Origin: Mixta calida
GTDB lineage: Bacteria > Pseudomonadota > Gammaproteobacteria > Enterobacterales > Enterobacteriaceae
DNA: 64,000 bases
Assembly (NCBI RefSeq): GCF_002953215.1
Contig: NZ_CP026378.1
Span: forward strand, 3,392,540-3,456,539
Direction of reading: 5' to 3'
Shown: in pieces, positions 8,890 to 20,852 of the stretch
Layout: every line of letters begins with the position of its first letter
Numbering within the stretch: the first letter of the stretch is position 1
Position numbers and translations under genes: made by a program
The notes under the pieces: model-generated
The model's input: the letters and a program-made list of their open reading frames with translations, nothing else
What the model was told of the DNA's origin: nothing
Database searches by the model: none

Positions 8890-9312
8890 TCAGCCGGCGC
8901 GCGCGCCGACGCGATTGATCACCGGCTGAACCGTCGCCGGTTCGATGTTATACATGCCGCCGTAAAAAGGGTCGACCAACAGCCAGCCGGGGAAGCCGCC
9001 CAGCGGAATGTTGCCGAGGATATACCAGAGGTTCGCCTTCTCTTTCAGCCGCAGCGTCAACGGCACATAGCCGGGACGCTCGAGCATCACCAGATAACTC
9101 TTTTTGCCGAAGTAGCTGCCGTTGGATTTCGCCAGCTCGACGGTTTTCGGCGTCACGCCTTCCGCCACGGGACGACCGGTTTCATCCTGCACGACAAAGG
9201 TCGCGCCCTGCGGGATGGAGTCGATGCGCACGCTTTGCGTTTCCGAGCCGACAATAGTGGCGCAGCCGCTGAGCAGCGAGGCGGCCGCCAGCGCCAGTAA
9301 CAGGCGTTTCAT
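8890..9312 (-). CDS. Predicted lipoprotein with PEGA-like region
   Basis: A 140-aa protein starting MKRLLLALAAASLLSGC: a short signal peptide with lipobox LSGC, giving lipidated C17. The residue after it is Ala, so outer-membrane sorting by Lol is likely. Residues about 25-85 (VRIDSIPQGATFVVQDETG, then TPKTVELAKS and SYLVMLERPGYVPLTL) look like the beta-sandwich PEGA fold. The rest contains an aromatic/Gly-rich stretch WYILGNIPLGGFPGWLLVDPFYGGMY. I do not recognise an experimentally studied orthologue. AGGAAAG precedes the ATG at 9312; a longer frame from 9408 lacks the signal. The upstream gene mmuM ends 92 nt earlier on the same strand. Confidence 0.8.
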   Translation of the reverse strand: MKRLLLALAAASLLSGCATIVGSETQSVRIDSIPQGATFVVQDETGRPVAEGVTPKTVELAKSNGSYFGKKSYLVMLERPGYVPLTLRLKEKANLWYILGNIPLGGFPGWLLVDPFYGGMYNIEPATVQPVINRVGARAG

Positions 9313-9404
9313 ACGCTTTCCTGATTTTCTACGGTTGGGTAATAGTCTAATCGGCAGCGCGCCGTTTTTCCTTAGGGCCGATATCCTTTCCGGCCCGAAG
9401 AAGA

Positions 9405-10343
9405 TCACTGCGCGCGGCAGCGATGGGCGAGCGCGGCAATATCCTGCGGCGTGGTGCGGCAGCAGCCGCCAATGATTTGCGCGCCCGCCTCACGCCACTC
9501 CGCCAACTTATCCTGCAACGCACAGCCCGCCGGAGCGCTGTGCCAGGTTTTGCTGACCGCGTCATACTGCTCGCCGGAATTGGGATAGACCAGCAGCGGC
9601 TTGCACGTCAGGCGGCGCAACGCCGTCAACGCGGGCGTCACCTTTTCCAGCGCGATGCAGTTAACGCCCAGCGCCACCGCCTGCGGGCAGCGATCCAGCA
9701 GCGCGACCGCCTGCGCCAGCGGCGTGCCGTCGGAAAGGTGCTCGCTGTCGCGCAGGGTAAAGGAGAACCAGGCGGGCAGCGTGGGATATTCCGCCGTCAG
9801 CAGCGCCGTCAGCGCTTCCAGCTCGGCGTAAGAAGGCAGCGTTTCGCAGGCCAGCAGATCGACGCCTGCCGCCGCCAGCGCCGCGATGCGCGGACGATGA
9901 AATGTCATCATTTCGTCCTGTGGCAGCGCATAGTCGCCGCGATATTCGGCGCCGTTGGCGAGGAACGCGCCGTACGGCCCGACCGATCCTGCCACCAGCA
10001 GCGGCGCCGCCTGCGGATGATCCGCCAGATAGTCCTGCCGCGCCCGCTGTGCCAGCTCGACGCTGCGCGCGATCAGCGCGCACGCCTGCGCCTCGTCCAG
10101 ACCGCGCGCGGCAAAGCCCTGCGGCGTCGCCTGATAGCTGGCGGTAATGGCACATTGCGCGCCGGCGGCGAAATAGTCGTAATGCACCTGATAAATCAGC
10201 TGCGGATCTTCCAGCAGCACTTTCGCCGACCAGAGCGCATCGGTAAGCACACAGCCGCGCGCCTCCAGCTCGGTCGCCAGCGCGCCGTCGAGGATCAGCG
10301 CGCCGCGGCGCTGGAGCAGATCGGCAATCGGGTCAAACAGCAT
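9405..10343 (-). CDS. mmuM: Homocysteine S-methyltransferase MmuM
   Basis: A 312-aa Pfam S-methyl_trans enzyme that makes two methionines from S-methylmethionine and homocysteine. The fold is a TIM barrel with the starting motif [13 protein letters not shown] (about 18-30). The Zn-binding cysteines are the one in [12 protein letters not shown] (about 228) and the pair in [10 protein letters not shown] near the C-terminus (about 294-295). Its start overlaps the end of mmuP by 11 nt, so translation is coupled with the permease; the pair forms the S-methylmethionine salvage operon. Confidence 0.95.
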   Translation of the reverse strand: MLFDPIADLLQRRGALILDGALATELEARGCVLTDALWSAKVLLEDPQLIYQVHYDYFAAGAQCAITASYQATPQGFAARGLDEAQACALIARSVELAQRARQDYLADHPQAAPLLVAGSVGPYGAFLANGAEYRGDYALPQDEMMTFHRPRIAALAAAGVDLLACETLPSYAELEALTALLTAEYPTLPAWFSFTLRDSEHLSDGTPLAQAVALLDRCPQAVALGVNCIALEKVTPALTALRRLTCKPLLVYPNSGEQYDAVSKTWHSAPAGCALQDKLAEWREAGAQIIGGCCRTTPQDIAALAHRCRAQ

Positions 10344-11742
10344 GTTCCGTTTCCTTAGCGCGTTCCCGCTTGTTGCGTTGAGTCAGATAATAAGCGCCAT
10401 AGCAGAGGGCCACAAAGGGTAAACCGCACCACAGCGCGATGCGTTGTTCAGGATCGAAGGCCAGCCCGACGCAGGCCAGCAGGCAGAGCGCAAAACCGAG
10501 AATCGGCGTCAGCGGGAACCAGGGGGCGCGATATTTCAGCCTGTCCAGCCTCCCGCCCTCGCGCAGGTAGCGACGGCGAAACGCGTAGTGCGAGGCGCAG
10601 ATGCTGAGCCAGACCGCGACCACCGCAAAGCCGGAAATGGCGGAGAGCGCCACGTAGACGGTATCGGCGGCGACAATGCTGGAAAAGAGCGCCAGCAGGC
10701 CGCCCAGCATGCTGGCGACGATCGCCACCAGCGGGATGCCGCGGCGCGTCAGGCGCGAGAAGCAGCGCGGCAGCGTGCCTTCGTTAGAGAGCGACCAGAG
10801 CATGCGCCCGGAGGCGTAAAGACCAGAGTTGGCCGCCGACAGAATGGCGGTCAGGATCACGAAGTTAAAAATATCCGCCGCCCAGGGAATGCCGATTTTT
10901 TCGAATACCAGCACGAACGGACTTTTCACGATGCCCGCCTGATCCATCGGGATCAGCGCCGCCAGGATTAGCACCGTGCCGATAAAAAAGATGATCAGCC
11001 GCGCCACCGTGGTACGGATCGCCATCGGCACCACTTTCTGCGGGTTCTCCGTTTCGCCAGCGGCAATGCCGATCAGCTCGGTGCCGGAGAAAGCAAAATT
11101 CACCGCCACCATCGTCATCAAGATCGGCAGCGCGCCGTGCGGCAGCCAGCCGGAAGCGGTGAGGTTATGGAAAAACGGCGCGGGCGTGCCGTCTTTTAAC
11201 GGGATCAGACCAAACACCGCGCAGCCGCCCAGCACAATAAAGGCAAGGATAGTGATCACTTTGATCAGCGAAAACCAGAACTCCCCTTCAGCGAAAAAGC
11301 GCGTCGAAACGACGTTAAGCAGGAAGATGGCGATGCAGAAGATCAGACACCAGAGCCAGACCGAAGTTTGCGGAAACCAGTACTGCATGCAGAAACCGGC
11401 CGCCGTCAGGCTGGAGCCGAGCGCTACTGTCCAGGTGAGCCAGTAGAGCCAGGCGACGACATAGCCGGTGGCCGGACTGAGATAGCGGCTGGCGTAGACG
11501 TGAAACGCGCCGGTTTCCGGCATCGCCACTGACAGCTCGCCCAGCGACTGCATCACCAGCCAGACCACCAGCGCGCCGATCAGGTAAGCCAGCAGCGTGC
11601 CCGCCGCGCCGGTGGTGGAGATAATATAGCCGGTGTTGAAGAACAGGCCGGTGCCGATCACACCGCCCAAAGAGAGCATCACCAGATGGCGCGCTTTCAT
11701 ACTGCGTTTAAATTGGCCGCCCTGCGGCTGTTCTGACTGCAT
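10333..11742 (-). CDS. mmuP: S-methylmethionine permease MmuP
   Basis: A 469-aa APC-superfamily amino-acid permease with 12 predicted membrane helices. The first helix carries the family motif [10 protein letters not shown] (about 25-34), and the TM6-proximal segment [22 protein letters not shown] is conserved. In E. coli MmuP imports S-methylmethionine, which the downstream MmuM uses as methyl donor. Context (operon with mmuM, MetJ-like boxes 9 nt and more upstream of the start) supports that substrate over other amino acids. Confidence 0.93.
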   Translation of the reverse strand: MQSEQPQGGQFKRSMKARHLVMLSLGGVIGTGLFFNTGYIISTTGAAGTLLAYLIGALVVWLVMQSLGELSVAMPETGAFHVYASRYLSPATGYVVAWLYWLTWTVALGSSLTAAGFCMQYWFPQTSVWLWCLIFCIAIFLLNVVSTRFFAEGEFWFSLIKVITILAFIVLGGCAVFGLIPLKDGTPAPFFHNLTASGWLPHGALPILMTMVAVNFAFSGTELIGIAAGETENPQKVVPMAIRTTVARLIIFFIGTVLILAALIPMDQAGIVKSPFVLVFEKIGIPWAADIFNFVILTAILSAANSGLYASGRMLWSLSNEGTLPRCFSRLTRRGIPLVAIVASMLGGLLALFSSIVAADTVYVALSAISGFAVVAVWLSICASHYAFRRRYLREGGRLDRLKYRAPWFPLTPILGFALCLLACVGLAFDPEQRIALWCGLPFVALCYGAYYLTQRNKRERAKETEHAV

Positions 11743-11750
11743 GGTTGTCT

Positions 11751-11774
11751 ATCCGTATGGACGTCTAAACTTCT
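11751..11774 (-). promoter_or_regulatory. Tandem MetJ (met box) operator upstream of mmuP
   Basis: Read on the minus strand, consecutive 8-mers are AGAAGTTT (6/8 matches to AGACGTCT), AGACGTCC (7/8) and ATACGGAT (5/8); the next 8-mer starts AGAC. Back-to-back 8-bp boxes are how MetJ binds cooperatively. The array sits 9-32 nt upstream of the mmuP ATG, where it would block transcription when S-adenosylmethionine is abundant. Confidence 0.7.
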
Positions 11775-11857
11775 AAATGTGGCAGGTTTTATACCTGCCC
11801 CGGCAGCAGAATGCAAACGGTGAAACGCAACGGCCGCCCGGACGGGCGCATAGAGGG

Positions 11858-11892
11858 GGCTTCCCCGTAAGGCGAACGGTTACGGGGAGCGG
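11858..11892. repeat. Inverted repeat between mmuP and ygaC
   Basis: GCTTCCCCGTAA and TTACGGGGAGC pair (one bulged T) around a 9-nt loop. On the minus strand it lies about 35 nt past the ygaC stop codon. There is no U-tract; it may stabilise or end the ygaC mRNA. Confidence 0.45.
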
Positions 11893-11925
11893 CGGTAGTG
11901 AGCAGACGCGGAGACGAAAACGGAA

Positions 11926-12261
11926 TTAATCAAACATGCTTTGCAGGTAGCGCTCCAGCGCGGCGCGTGAGCTGAAACCGTGCGGAATGCCGTAGTGATC
12001 CTGGCTGTCGCCCATCAGGTACATCGGGAAACGCGTATAGTGATCGCAGGTTTTAATTTCCGACGCCGGATCGGCGTAGTTCAGGCTTTTTTCTTTCAGC
12101 GTCGGATGAATGACCAGTGCGGTTCTTCCCATGCGCGCTTCGCGGTTAACGTAAACATAATCTTCGCCGCGGCGATAGCCATAGGTTTTCGGCGTCACGG
12201 TGTCCATTTCGAACCCCGCTTTTTCCAGAACGCGTGCCACCTCATCTGGTCGTAAATACAT
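11926..12261 (-). CDS. ygaC: DUF2002 family protein YgaC
   Basis: A 111-aa protein very similar to E. coli YgaC throughout, with landmarks [17 protein letters not shown], the [19 protein letters not shown] block (about 27-45) and [18 protein letters not shown] near the C-terminus. No function is known; in E. coli it is listed among Fur-controlled genes. The ATG at 12261 has AGAGGA upstream and gives the family start; a much longer in-frame extension has no support. It is divergent from ygaM with about 160 bp between, the same arrangement as in E. coli. Confidence 0.92.
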   Translation of the reverse strand: MYLRPDEVARVLEKAGFEMDTVTPKTYGYRRGEDYVYVNREARMGRTALVIHPTLKEKSLNYADPASEIKTCDHYTRFPMYLMGDSQDHYGIPHGFSSRAALERYLQSMFD

Positions 12262-12423
12262 GCTCAATCCTCTCATTCTTATAAAGCTTCGCAACCTTAC
12301 AACAGCGCGGCGGCCATGGGCATTCAGAATTATCAGAAAGGCGGCCGCTGGCGGCGTTTCGCGCTGCGCTTGCGGTGGATGGTCTACACTAAGTATTACG
12401 TTATTCAGCAAAGGGATGAGAAA

Positions 12424-12738
12424 ATGTTTAAACAAACAATGAAAAATGACGAAGTGGATATTCACCAGGATGTTTCTGTCCTGGCGGATACGCTGGATGA
12501 TCTGCTGAAATCCTACGGCGGCAAAGCGCAGGATGATATCGACGCGGCGCGTAACAAAGCGGAGACGCTGCTGAAAGAGACGCGCGTGAAAATGCACAAC
12601 CGCAACCGCGTCACCGAGGCGGCACGCGACGCTGGCCGTCAGGTGGATAACTGGATTCATGATAAGCCGTGGCACGGCGCAGGCGTCAGCGCCGCAGTGG
12701 GTATTTTTATCGGCGCGCTGCTCGCCTCCCGCCGTTAA
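12424..12738 (+). CDS. ygaM: ElaB/YqjD/DUF883 family membrane-anchored protein YgaM
   Basis: A 104-aa protein of the DUF883 family. Residues about 10-80 are a long amphipathic helix rich in Ala, Lys, Asp and Glu. The C-terminus is a single Gly/Ala-rich membrane helix ([17 protein letters not shown], about 83-99) followed by two Arg, giving a tail anchor. Relatives ElaB and YqjD bind stationary-phase ribosomes at the membrane; this has not been shown for YgaM. The start at 12424 follows AGGGATGAG. It ends at a clear terminator. Confidence 0.9.
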   Translation: MFKQTMKNDEVDIHQDVSVLADTLDDLLKSYGGKAQDDIDAARNKAETLLKETRVKMHNRNRVTEAARDAGRQVDNWIHDKPWHGAGVSAAVGIFIGALLASRR

Positions 12739-12759
12739 TCTTTCCTGCTGTCCTGTTCT

Positions 12760-12788
12760 CTCCCCGCCGCGCGCGGGCTTTTTTTTGC
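12760..12788 (+). terminator. Intrinsic terminator of ygaM
   Basis: A CCCGC / GCGGG stem within CCCCGCCGCGCGCGGGC is followed by an eight-T run. Confidence 0.8.
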
Positions 12789-12978
12789 CGTCGCCGCCGT
12801 TATTCCGGCGGCAGCAGTGCATCGCTTATGACTGAATAAGTGTCGTTCAGCCTCGAAACGCTCTTTTCCCCGTCCCGCTTTCACCGCAACAAATCCTCCT
12901 GAAAAAATTTTTTTGCCTCCAACCCGGCGCTGACGCGCCCTACATCAAGGCTCGACTTTAAGCCTGGATTTTGCATGG

Positions 12979-13007
12979 TTGAAAAACAAAAACGCTACAT
13001 CTAGTAT
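12979..13007 (+). promoter_or_regulatory. nrdHIEF promoter
   Basis: TTGAAA (12979-12984), a 17-bp spacer, then TAGTAT (13002-13007). The -10 element lies inside the first NrdR box, which fits repression by promoter occlusion. Confidence 0.65.
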
Positions 13008-13039
13008 TTAATTCATAGGACAAACACAACATAGAGTGC
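12992..13039 (+). promoter_or_regulatory. Pair of NrdR boxes upstream of nrdHIEF
   Basis: Box 1 at 12992-13007 (ACGCTACATCTAGTAT) matches 12 of 16 positions of acaCwAtATaTwGtgt, box 2 at 13024-13039 (ACACAACATAGAGTGC) matches 13 of 16. Their starts are 32 bp apart, about three helical turns, the spacing known for this ATP/dATP-sensing repressor. Confidence 0.8.
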
Positions 13040-13111
13040 CAGAAGCCTGTTCCATCGCTGCGTTGCACCGTTCAGGGTAGCGTATCAGAATGCAAGAAGG
13101 AAATACGAATC

Positions 13112-13354
13112 ATGATCATTACCATTTTCACTAAGCATAACTGCATGCAGTGCGACGCCACGAAAAACATGATGGATAAGCAGGGGCTGCGCTATCGACT
13201 GGTCAATCTGGACGAGACGCAGGAAGCGGCCGAGAAGTTGATGGCGCTCGGCTACCGTCAGGCGCCGGTGGTGATGGCAGATAACGAGCACTGGAGCGGA
13301 TTCCGTCCCGACAAAATCATGCGTCTGGCGCAGCCGACGCTGGCGCAGGAGTAA
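13112..13354 (+). CDS. nrdH: Glutaredoxin-like electron donor NrdH
   Basis: An 80-aa redoxin with the active-site motif CMQC at residues 11-14 and the [12 protein letters not shown] segment near the C-terminus that is typical of NrdH. Sequence is glutaredoxin-like but the protein is reduced by thioredoxin reductase. It donates electrons to the class Ib ribonucleotide reductase NrdEF encoded downstream. The ATG at 13112 is preceded by AAGAAGGAAA. It is the first gene of nrdHIEF; 5 nt separate it from nrdI. Confidence 0.96.
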   Translation: MIITIFTKHNCMQCDATKNMMDKQGLRYRLVNLDETQEAAEKLMALGYRQAPVVMADNEHWSGFRPDKIMRLAQPTLAQE

Positions 13355-13359
13355 GCGCC

Positions 13360-13742
13360 ATGCATCCACTGGTCTACTTTTCCAGCCAGTCGGAGAATAC
13401 GCACCGTTTTATCACCCGGCTCGGCCTGCCGGCGCGGCGCATTCCGCTGGATAAACAGCAGCGCCTGCGGGTGGATGAGCCGTTTATCCTGGTGGTGCCG
13501 AGCTACGGCGGCGGCGGCGCGCGCGGCGCGGTGCCAGGCCAGGTGATCCAGTTTCTGAATGATGAAGCCAACCGGCGCTGGCTGCGCGGCGTGATTGCCG
13601 CAGGCAACCGCAGCTTTGGCGCGGGCTTCTGCCTGGCTGGCGACATCATTGCGCAAAAATGTCAGGTTCCCCGGCTGTACCGCTTCGAGCTAATGGGAAC
13701 CGCAGACGATATCGCCAACGTGAAAACGGGAGTAATCCAATT

Positions 13743-13770
<28 letters not shown>
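13360..13770 (+). CDS. nrdI: Flavodoxin-like NrdI, class Ib RNR activator
   Basis: A 136-aa flavodoxin-like protein. The FMN phosphate loop is [11 protein letters not shown] (about 6-16), and the VVPSYGGGG and [12 protein letters not shown] loops (about 45-53 and 85-96) are those that surround the flavin. NrdI supplies the superoxide-type oxidant that assembles the dimanganese-tyrosyl radical of NrdF. The last 28 nt overlap the start of nrdE. Confidence 0.95.
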
Positions 13771-16873
<3,103 letters not shown>

Positions 16874-16880
16874 ATATTAA

Positions 16881-16908
16881 CGGGGCGCGATAATGCCCCG
16901 CTTTATTG
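16881..16908 (+). terminator. Intrinsic terminator of nrdHIEF
   Basis: CGGGGC (16881-16886) and GCCCCG (16895-16900) form the stem, followed by CTTTATTGT. It starts 7 nt after the nrdF stop. Confidence 0.75.
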
Positions 16909-17157
16909 TATTTCCGTCATTAGCATTAATATTATTTATTTCACACTGAACAATCCCACCGAAAGTAATTTAATTCATTCCGTTGGCCCCTTGCCATTTT
17001 ATCCTTTTTTCCGCTGAAAATAAGCGCCGACCGCCCTCGTTCTTTGCAGAAAATCTCGTTTTTTTCACCCAAAAATTATTTGCGCTCAGCCCTTACCCTG
17101 ATTGGCGTAAGGCGAGATCCGCGTCCCAATATGAGACCGAACGCGCCGTGCAAAGGG

Positions 17158-17185
17158 TTGCCTGAGATTCTCAGTATGCTAGGGT
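17158..17185 (+). promoter_or_regulatory. proVWX (proU) main promoter
   Basis: TTGCCT (17158-17163), 16-bp spacer, TAGGGT (17180-17185). The spacer GAGATTCTCAGTATG is almost the same as in the E. coli proU P2 promoter as I remember it, the osmotically induced sigma70 promoter. The region from 16909 to here is otherwise non-coding and AT-rich near 17000-17090, compatible with H-NS binding, which controls proU in E. coli. Confidence 0.75.
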
Positions 17186-17255
17186 ATAGGCCGCTTTAAT
17201 TTCACCAGGAAATAAAACCCATCAGAAAATTAACTAACCAGGACAGTTATATTGC

Positions 17256-18452
17256 ATGGCAATTAAATTAGAAGCAAAAAACCTGTATAAAATATTTGGC
17301 GAAAATCCTGAACGCGCTTTTAAATATATCGATAAAGGTATCAGCAAAGATGTGCTGCTGGAAAAAACCGGACTTTCGTTGGGCGTAAAAGACGCCAGTC
17401 TGGCCATTGAAGAAGGCGAGATATTTGTCATCATGGGGCTGTCTGGTTCAGGCAAATCCACCATGGTTCGCCTTCTCAATCGTCTGATAGAGCCGACCCG
17501 CGGTCAGGTGATTATCGACGGCGTCGATATCGCCAAAATATCGGAAAGCGAGCTGCGCGACGTGCGGCGAAATAAGATCAGCATGGTGTTTCAGTCTTTC
17601 GCGCTGATGCCGCATATGAGCGTGCTGGATAATACCGCCTTCGGCATGGAGTTAGCCGGCGTGCCGCTGAAAGAGCGGCAGGAAAAAGCGCTGGAGGCGC
17701 TGCGTCAGGTGGGACTGGAAAATTACGCCGCCGCCTGGCCCGATGAATTATCGGGCGGCATGCGTCAGCGTGTGGGATTAGCGCGCGCGCTGGCGATCAA
17801 TCCCGATATTTTATTAATGGACGAGGCGTTTTCCGCGCTCGATCCTTTAATCCGCACCGAGATGCAGGATGAGCTGGTAAAATTACAGGCGAAACATCAG
17901 CGCACCATTATTTTTATTTCCCACGATCTTGATGAAGCGATGCGCATCGGCGATCGCATCGCCATTATGCAGGGCGGCGAAGTGGTACAGGTCGGCACCC
18001 CGGACGAGATCCTGAATAATCCCGCCAACGACTATGTGCGCACCTTCTTCCGCGGCGTCGACATCAGCCACGTTTTCAGCGCCAAAGATATCGCCCGCCG
18101 CAACGCCAGCTCCCTGATGCGCAAAGCGCCCGGCTTCGGTCCGCGATCGGCCATTAAGCTGTTGCAGGATGAAGACCGCGAATATGGCTACGTGCTGGAA
18201 AAACAAAGGTTTATCGGCGTGGTTTCCACCGATTCGCTGAAGGCGGCGCTGGCCGCGGGCGCGAGCCTTGACGCCGCGCTGCTTCCCTCGCCCGCCGCCG
18301 TATCCGGCGATACCTCTCTGAACGAACTGCTGTCGCATGTGGCGCAGGCGCCCTGCGCGGTGCCGATTGTCGGCGAGGAGAATCACTACATCGGCGTTAT
18401 TTCAAAAGGCACGCTGCTGCAGGCATTAGATCGCGAGGGGAATCAACCATGA
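17256..18452 (+). CDS. proV: Glycine betaine/L-proline ABC transporter ATP-binding protein ProV
   Basis: A 398-aa ATPase. Walker A is GLSGSGKST at 61-69, the ABC signature is LSGGMRQR, Walker B is [12 protein letters not shown] and the switch His is in ISHDLDEA. A tandem CBS region fills about 280-398, the ionic-strength sensor of this subfamily. ProV energises ProW for uptake of osmoprotectants held by ProX. The last 4 nt overlap the start of proW. A GGACAG ribosome binding site precedes the ATG. Confidence 0.97.
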   Translation: MAIKLEAKNLYKIFGENPERAFKYIDKGISKDVLLEKTGLSLGVKDASLAIEEGEIFVIMGLSGSGKSTMVRLLNRLIEPTRGQVIIDGVDIAKISESELRDVRRNKISMVFQSFALMPHMSVLDNTAFGMELAGVPLKERQEKALEALRQVGLENYAAAWPDELSGGMRQRVGLARALAINPDILLMDEAFSALDPLIRTEMQDELVKLQAKHQRTIIFISHDLDEAMRIGDRIAIMQGGEVVQVGTPDEILNNPANDYVRTFFRGVDISHVFSAKDIARRNASSLMRKAPGFGPRSAIKLLQDEDREYGYVLEKQRFIGVVSTDSLKAALAAGASLDAALLPSPAAVSGDTSLNELLSHVAQAPCAVPIVGEENHYIGVISKGTLLQALDREGNQP

Positions 18453-19600
18453 GTCAGGCAACAACAAATCCGTGGGAAAACGGCGCAGCGCAGGCTGACG
18501 CTAACGACGCCGCACAGCCGACGGCCGTTGATAGCGCGGCGAGCGATCCCTGGGGCAGCGCCCCTTCAGGCGACGCCGCACCGGCCGCTTCAGGCGACGC
18601 CTGGGGGTCGCCCGCCAGTACAGGCGGTCACGACGCAGCCAGCAGCGACTGGCTGAACAGCGCGCCGACGCCGCAGCCGGAACAGTTCAATGTGATGGAC
18701 CCTTTCCACCATACGCTGATCCCGCTCGACAGTTGGGTGACGCACGGCATCGACTGGGTCGTCAGTCATTTTCGTCCGCTGTTTCAGGGCATTCGCGTGC
18801 CGGTAGATTATATCCTCAGTGCCTTTCAGCAGATGCTGCTGGGCATGCCGGCGCCGGTGGCGATCGTGCTGTTCGCCCTGATTGCCTGGCAGTTTTCCAG
18901 CGCAGGCATGGGCATCGCCACGCTGGTGTCGCTGGTGTTGATCGGCGCCATCGGCGCCTGGTCGCAGGCGATGGTAACGCTGGCGCTGGTGCTGACCGCC
19001 CTGCTGTTCTGCATCGTCATCGGCCTGCCGCTCGGCATCTGGCTGGCGCGCAGCGAACGCGCCGCCCGCGTGATCCGGCCGCTGCTCGACGCCATGCAGA
19101 CCACGCCCGCCTTTGTCTATCTGGTGCCGATCGTGATGCTGTTCGGCATCGGCAACGTGCCCGGCGTGGTGGTGACCATTATTTTCGCCTTGCCGCCGGT
19201 GGTGCGTCTGACAGTGCTCGGCATTAAGCAGGTGCCGGCGGATCTGATCGAAGCGGCGGAATCGTTCGGCGCCAATCCGCGTCAGATGCTGTTTAAGGTG
19301 CAACTGCCGCTGGCGATGCCGACGATTATGGCTGGCATAAACCAGACGCTGATGCTGGCGCTGTCGATGGTGGTGATCGCCTCGATGATCGCCGTCGGCG
19401 GCCTGGGTCAGATGGTGCTGCGCGGCATTGGCCGCCTTGATATGGGCCTCGCCACGGTTGGCGGCGTCGGCATCGTTATTCTGGCGATCATTCTCGATCG
19501 CCTTACCCAGTCGCTGGGACGCGACCGCCGCAGCCGCGGCAACCGACGCTGGTACGCCACCGGTCCGCTGGGCCTGTTGACCCGCCCTTTTATTAAATAA
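18449..19600 (+). CDS. proW: Glycine betaine/L-proline ABC transporter permease ProW
   Basis: A 383-aa inner-membrane permease. Residues about 100-383 match E. coli ProW closely, with the EAA loop [20 protein letters not shown] and the hydrophobic core ending in [16 protein letters not shown]. The hydrophilic N-terminal tail (about 1-85) is roughly 30 residues longer than in E. coli and contains repeated W-centred units (NPWEN, DPWGS, DAWGS, SDWLN) spaced by Ala/Ser/Asp-rich linkers. In E. coli this tail lies in the periplasm. It is the middle gene of proVWX. Confidence 0.96.
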   Translation: MSQATTNPWENGAAQADANDAAQPTAVDSAASDPWGSAPSGDAAPAASGDAWGSPASTGGHDAASSDWLNSAPTPQPEQFNVMDPFHHTLIPLDSWVTHGIDWVVSHFRPLFQGIRVPVDYILSAFQQMLLGMPAPVAIVLFALIAWQFSSAGMGIATLVSLVLIGAIGAWSQAMVTLALVLTALLFCIVIGLPLGIWLARSERAARVIRPLLDAMQTTPAFVYLVPIVMLFGIGNVPGVVVTIIFALPPVVRLTVLGIKQVPADLIEAAESFGANPRQMLFKVQLPLAMPTIMAGINQTLMLALSMVVIASMIAVGGLGQMVLRGIGRLDMGLATVGGVGIVILAIILDRLTQSLGRDRRSRGNRRWYATGPLGLLTRPFIK

Positions 19601-19660
19601 GTCCCCGGCGGCGCCCCGCTGCGCCGCCTTCCTGACAAACCAACACCACGAGGACTCGCT

Positions 19661-20656
19661 ATGCGTATAAGCGCTATTCTGGCCGCCGCCCTGACGACGC
19701 TGGCCGCCGCACAGATTTCCGCCGCCGATCTGCCGGGCGCCGGCATTACCGTCAAGCCGGTGCAGAGCACCATTTCCGAAGAGGCGTTCCAGACGCTGCT
19801 GGTCAGCCGCGCGTTGGAGCAGCTGGGCTACCGCGTCGAGAAGCCCAGCGAGGTCGATTACAACGTCGGCTATACCTCGCTGGCCTCCGGCGACGCCACC
19901 TTCACCGCCGTGAACTGGCAGCCGCTGCATGACGATATGTATAACGCCGCTGGCGGCGACAAAGCCTTTTACCGCCAGGGAACCTACGTGACCGGCGCGG
20001 CGCAGGGCTATCTGATCGATAAAAAAACCGCCGAGAAATATCACATCACCCGCATCGATCAGCTAAAAGATAAAAAACTGGCGGCGCTGTTCGACGCCAA
20101 CGGCGACGGCAAAGCGGATATGACCGGCTGCGCGCCGGGCTGGGGCTGCGAGACGGTGATCCTGCACCAGAACCAGGCGTTCGGCCTGAGCCAAACCGTC
20201 GAGCCGAATATGGGCAACTACGCGGCGATGATGGCTGACACCATAGCTCGCTATAAACAGGGGAAACCGATCCTTTACTACACCTGGACGCCTTATTGGA
20301 TCAGCGATGTGCTGGTGCCGGGCAGAGATGTGGTCTGGTTACAGGTGCCGTTCTCCTCGATGCCAGGCGCGCAGAAGGACGTCGACACCCAGCTTCCCAA
20401 CGGCGCCAACTATGGCTTCCCGGTCAACACCATGCATATCGTCGCTAACAAAGCCTGGGCGGAGAAGAATCCGGCGGCGGCGCGTCTGTTCGCTGAGATG
20501 AAGCTGCCCATTACCGATATCAATGCGCAGAATGCGCGCATGCACCAGGGGCAATCTTCAGAACAGGCGATTAATGCCCACGTCGATGGCTGGATAAAGG
20601 CCCATCAGGCGCTGTTTAATAAATGGATTGAAGACGCAAAATCTGCTGCGCAGTAA
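19661..20656 (+). CDS. proX: Glycine betaine-binding periplasmic protein ProX
   Basis: A 331-aa substrate-binding protein. The signal peptide covers about residues 1-22 and ends near SAAD. The mature part has the betaine cage aromatic residues in the segments [15 protein letters not shown] and [11 protein letters not shown], and the conserved Cys pair in [11 protein letters not shown]. It delivers glycine betaine and proline betaine to ProVW. It begins 60 nt after proW behind an ACGAGGA ribosome binding site, and is followed by a terminator. Confidence 0.96.
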   Translation: MRISAILAAALTTLAAAQISAADLPGAGITVKPVQSTISEEAFQTLLVSRALEQLGYRVEKPSEVDYNVGYTSLASGDATFTAVNWQPLHDDMYNAAGGDKAFYRQGTYVTGAAQGYLIDKKTAEKYHITRIDQLKDKKLAALFDANGDGKADMTGCAPGWGCETVILHQNQAFGLSQTVEPNMGNYAAMMADTIARYKQGKPILYYTWTPYWISDVLVPGRDVVWLQVPFSSMPGAQKDVDTQLPNGANYGFPVNTMHIVANKAWAEKNPAAARLFAEMKLPITDINAQNARMHQGQSSEQAINAHVDGWIKAHQALFNKWIEDAKSAAQ

Positions 20657-20674
20657 GCATTTTCAGGTTAATGA

Positions 20675-20702
20675 AACGGGCGACAAATGTTGCCCGTTTT
20701 TT
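20675..20702 (+). terminator. Intrinsic terminator of proVWX
   Basis: ACGGGC (20676-20681) and GCCCGT (20692-20697) with a 10-nt loop, followed by a run of T residues, 20 nt after the proX stop. Confidence 0.85.
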
Positions 20703-20852
20703 ATTATTTGCCGTGCAGCGCCAGCCGGATCGGGCGTTGCATACGGTGAGAACGTAAAGGGAACTGGTATGTCCTGTTAAATGCGTCCAACAATGAAATA
20801 GTTTTTTGGGTTATTATTAGCCGCGACGATTTATCAACCACGCTTATTGCTT

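Noticed and set aside
18590-20044. 484-codon open frame on the minus strand over proW-proX
   Set aside because: Composition is dominated by Gln, His, Arg and Gly, typical of antisense frames in GC-rich genes; proW and proX are certain.
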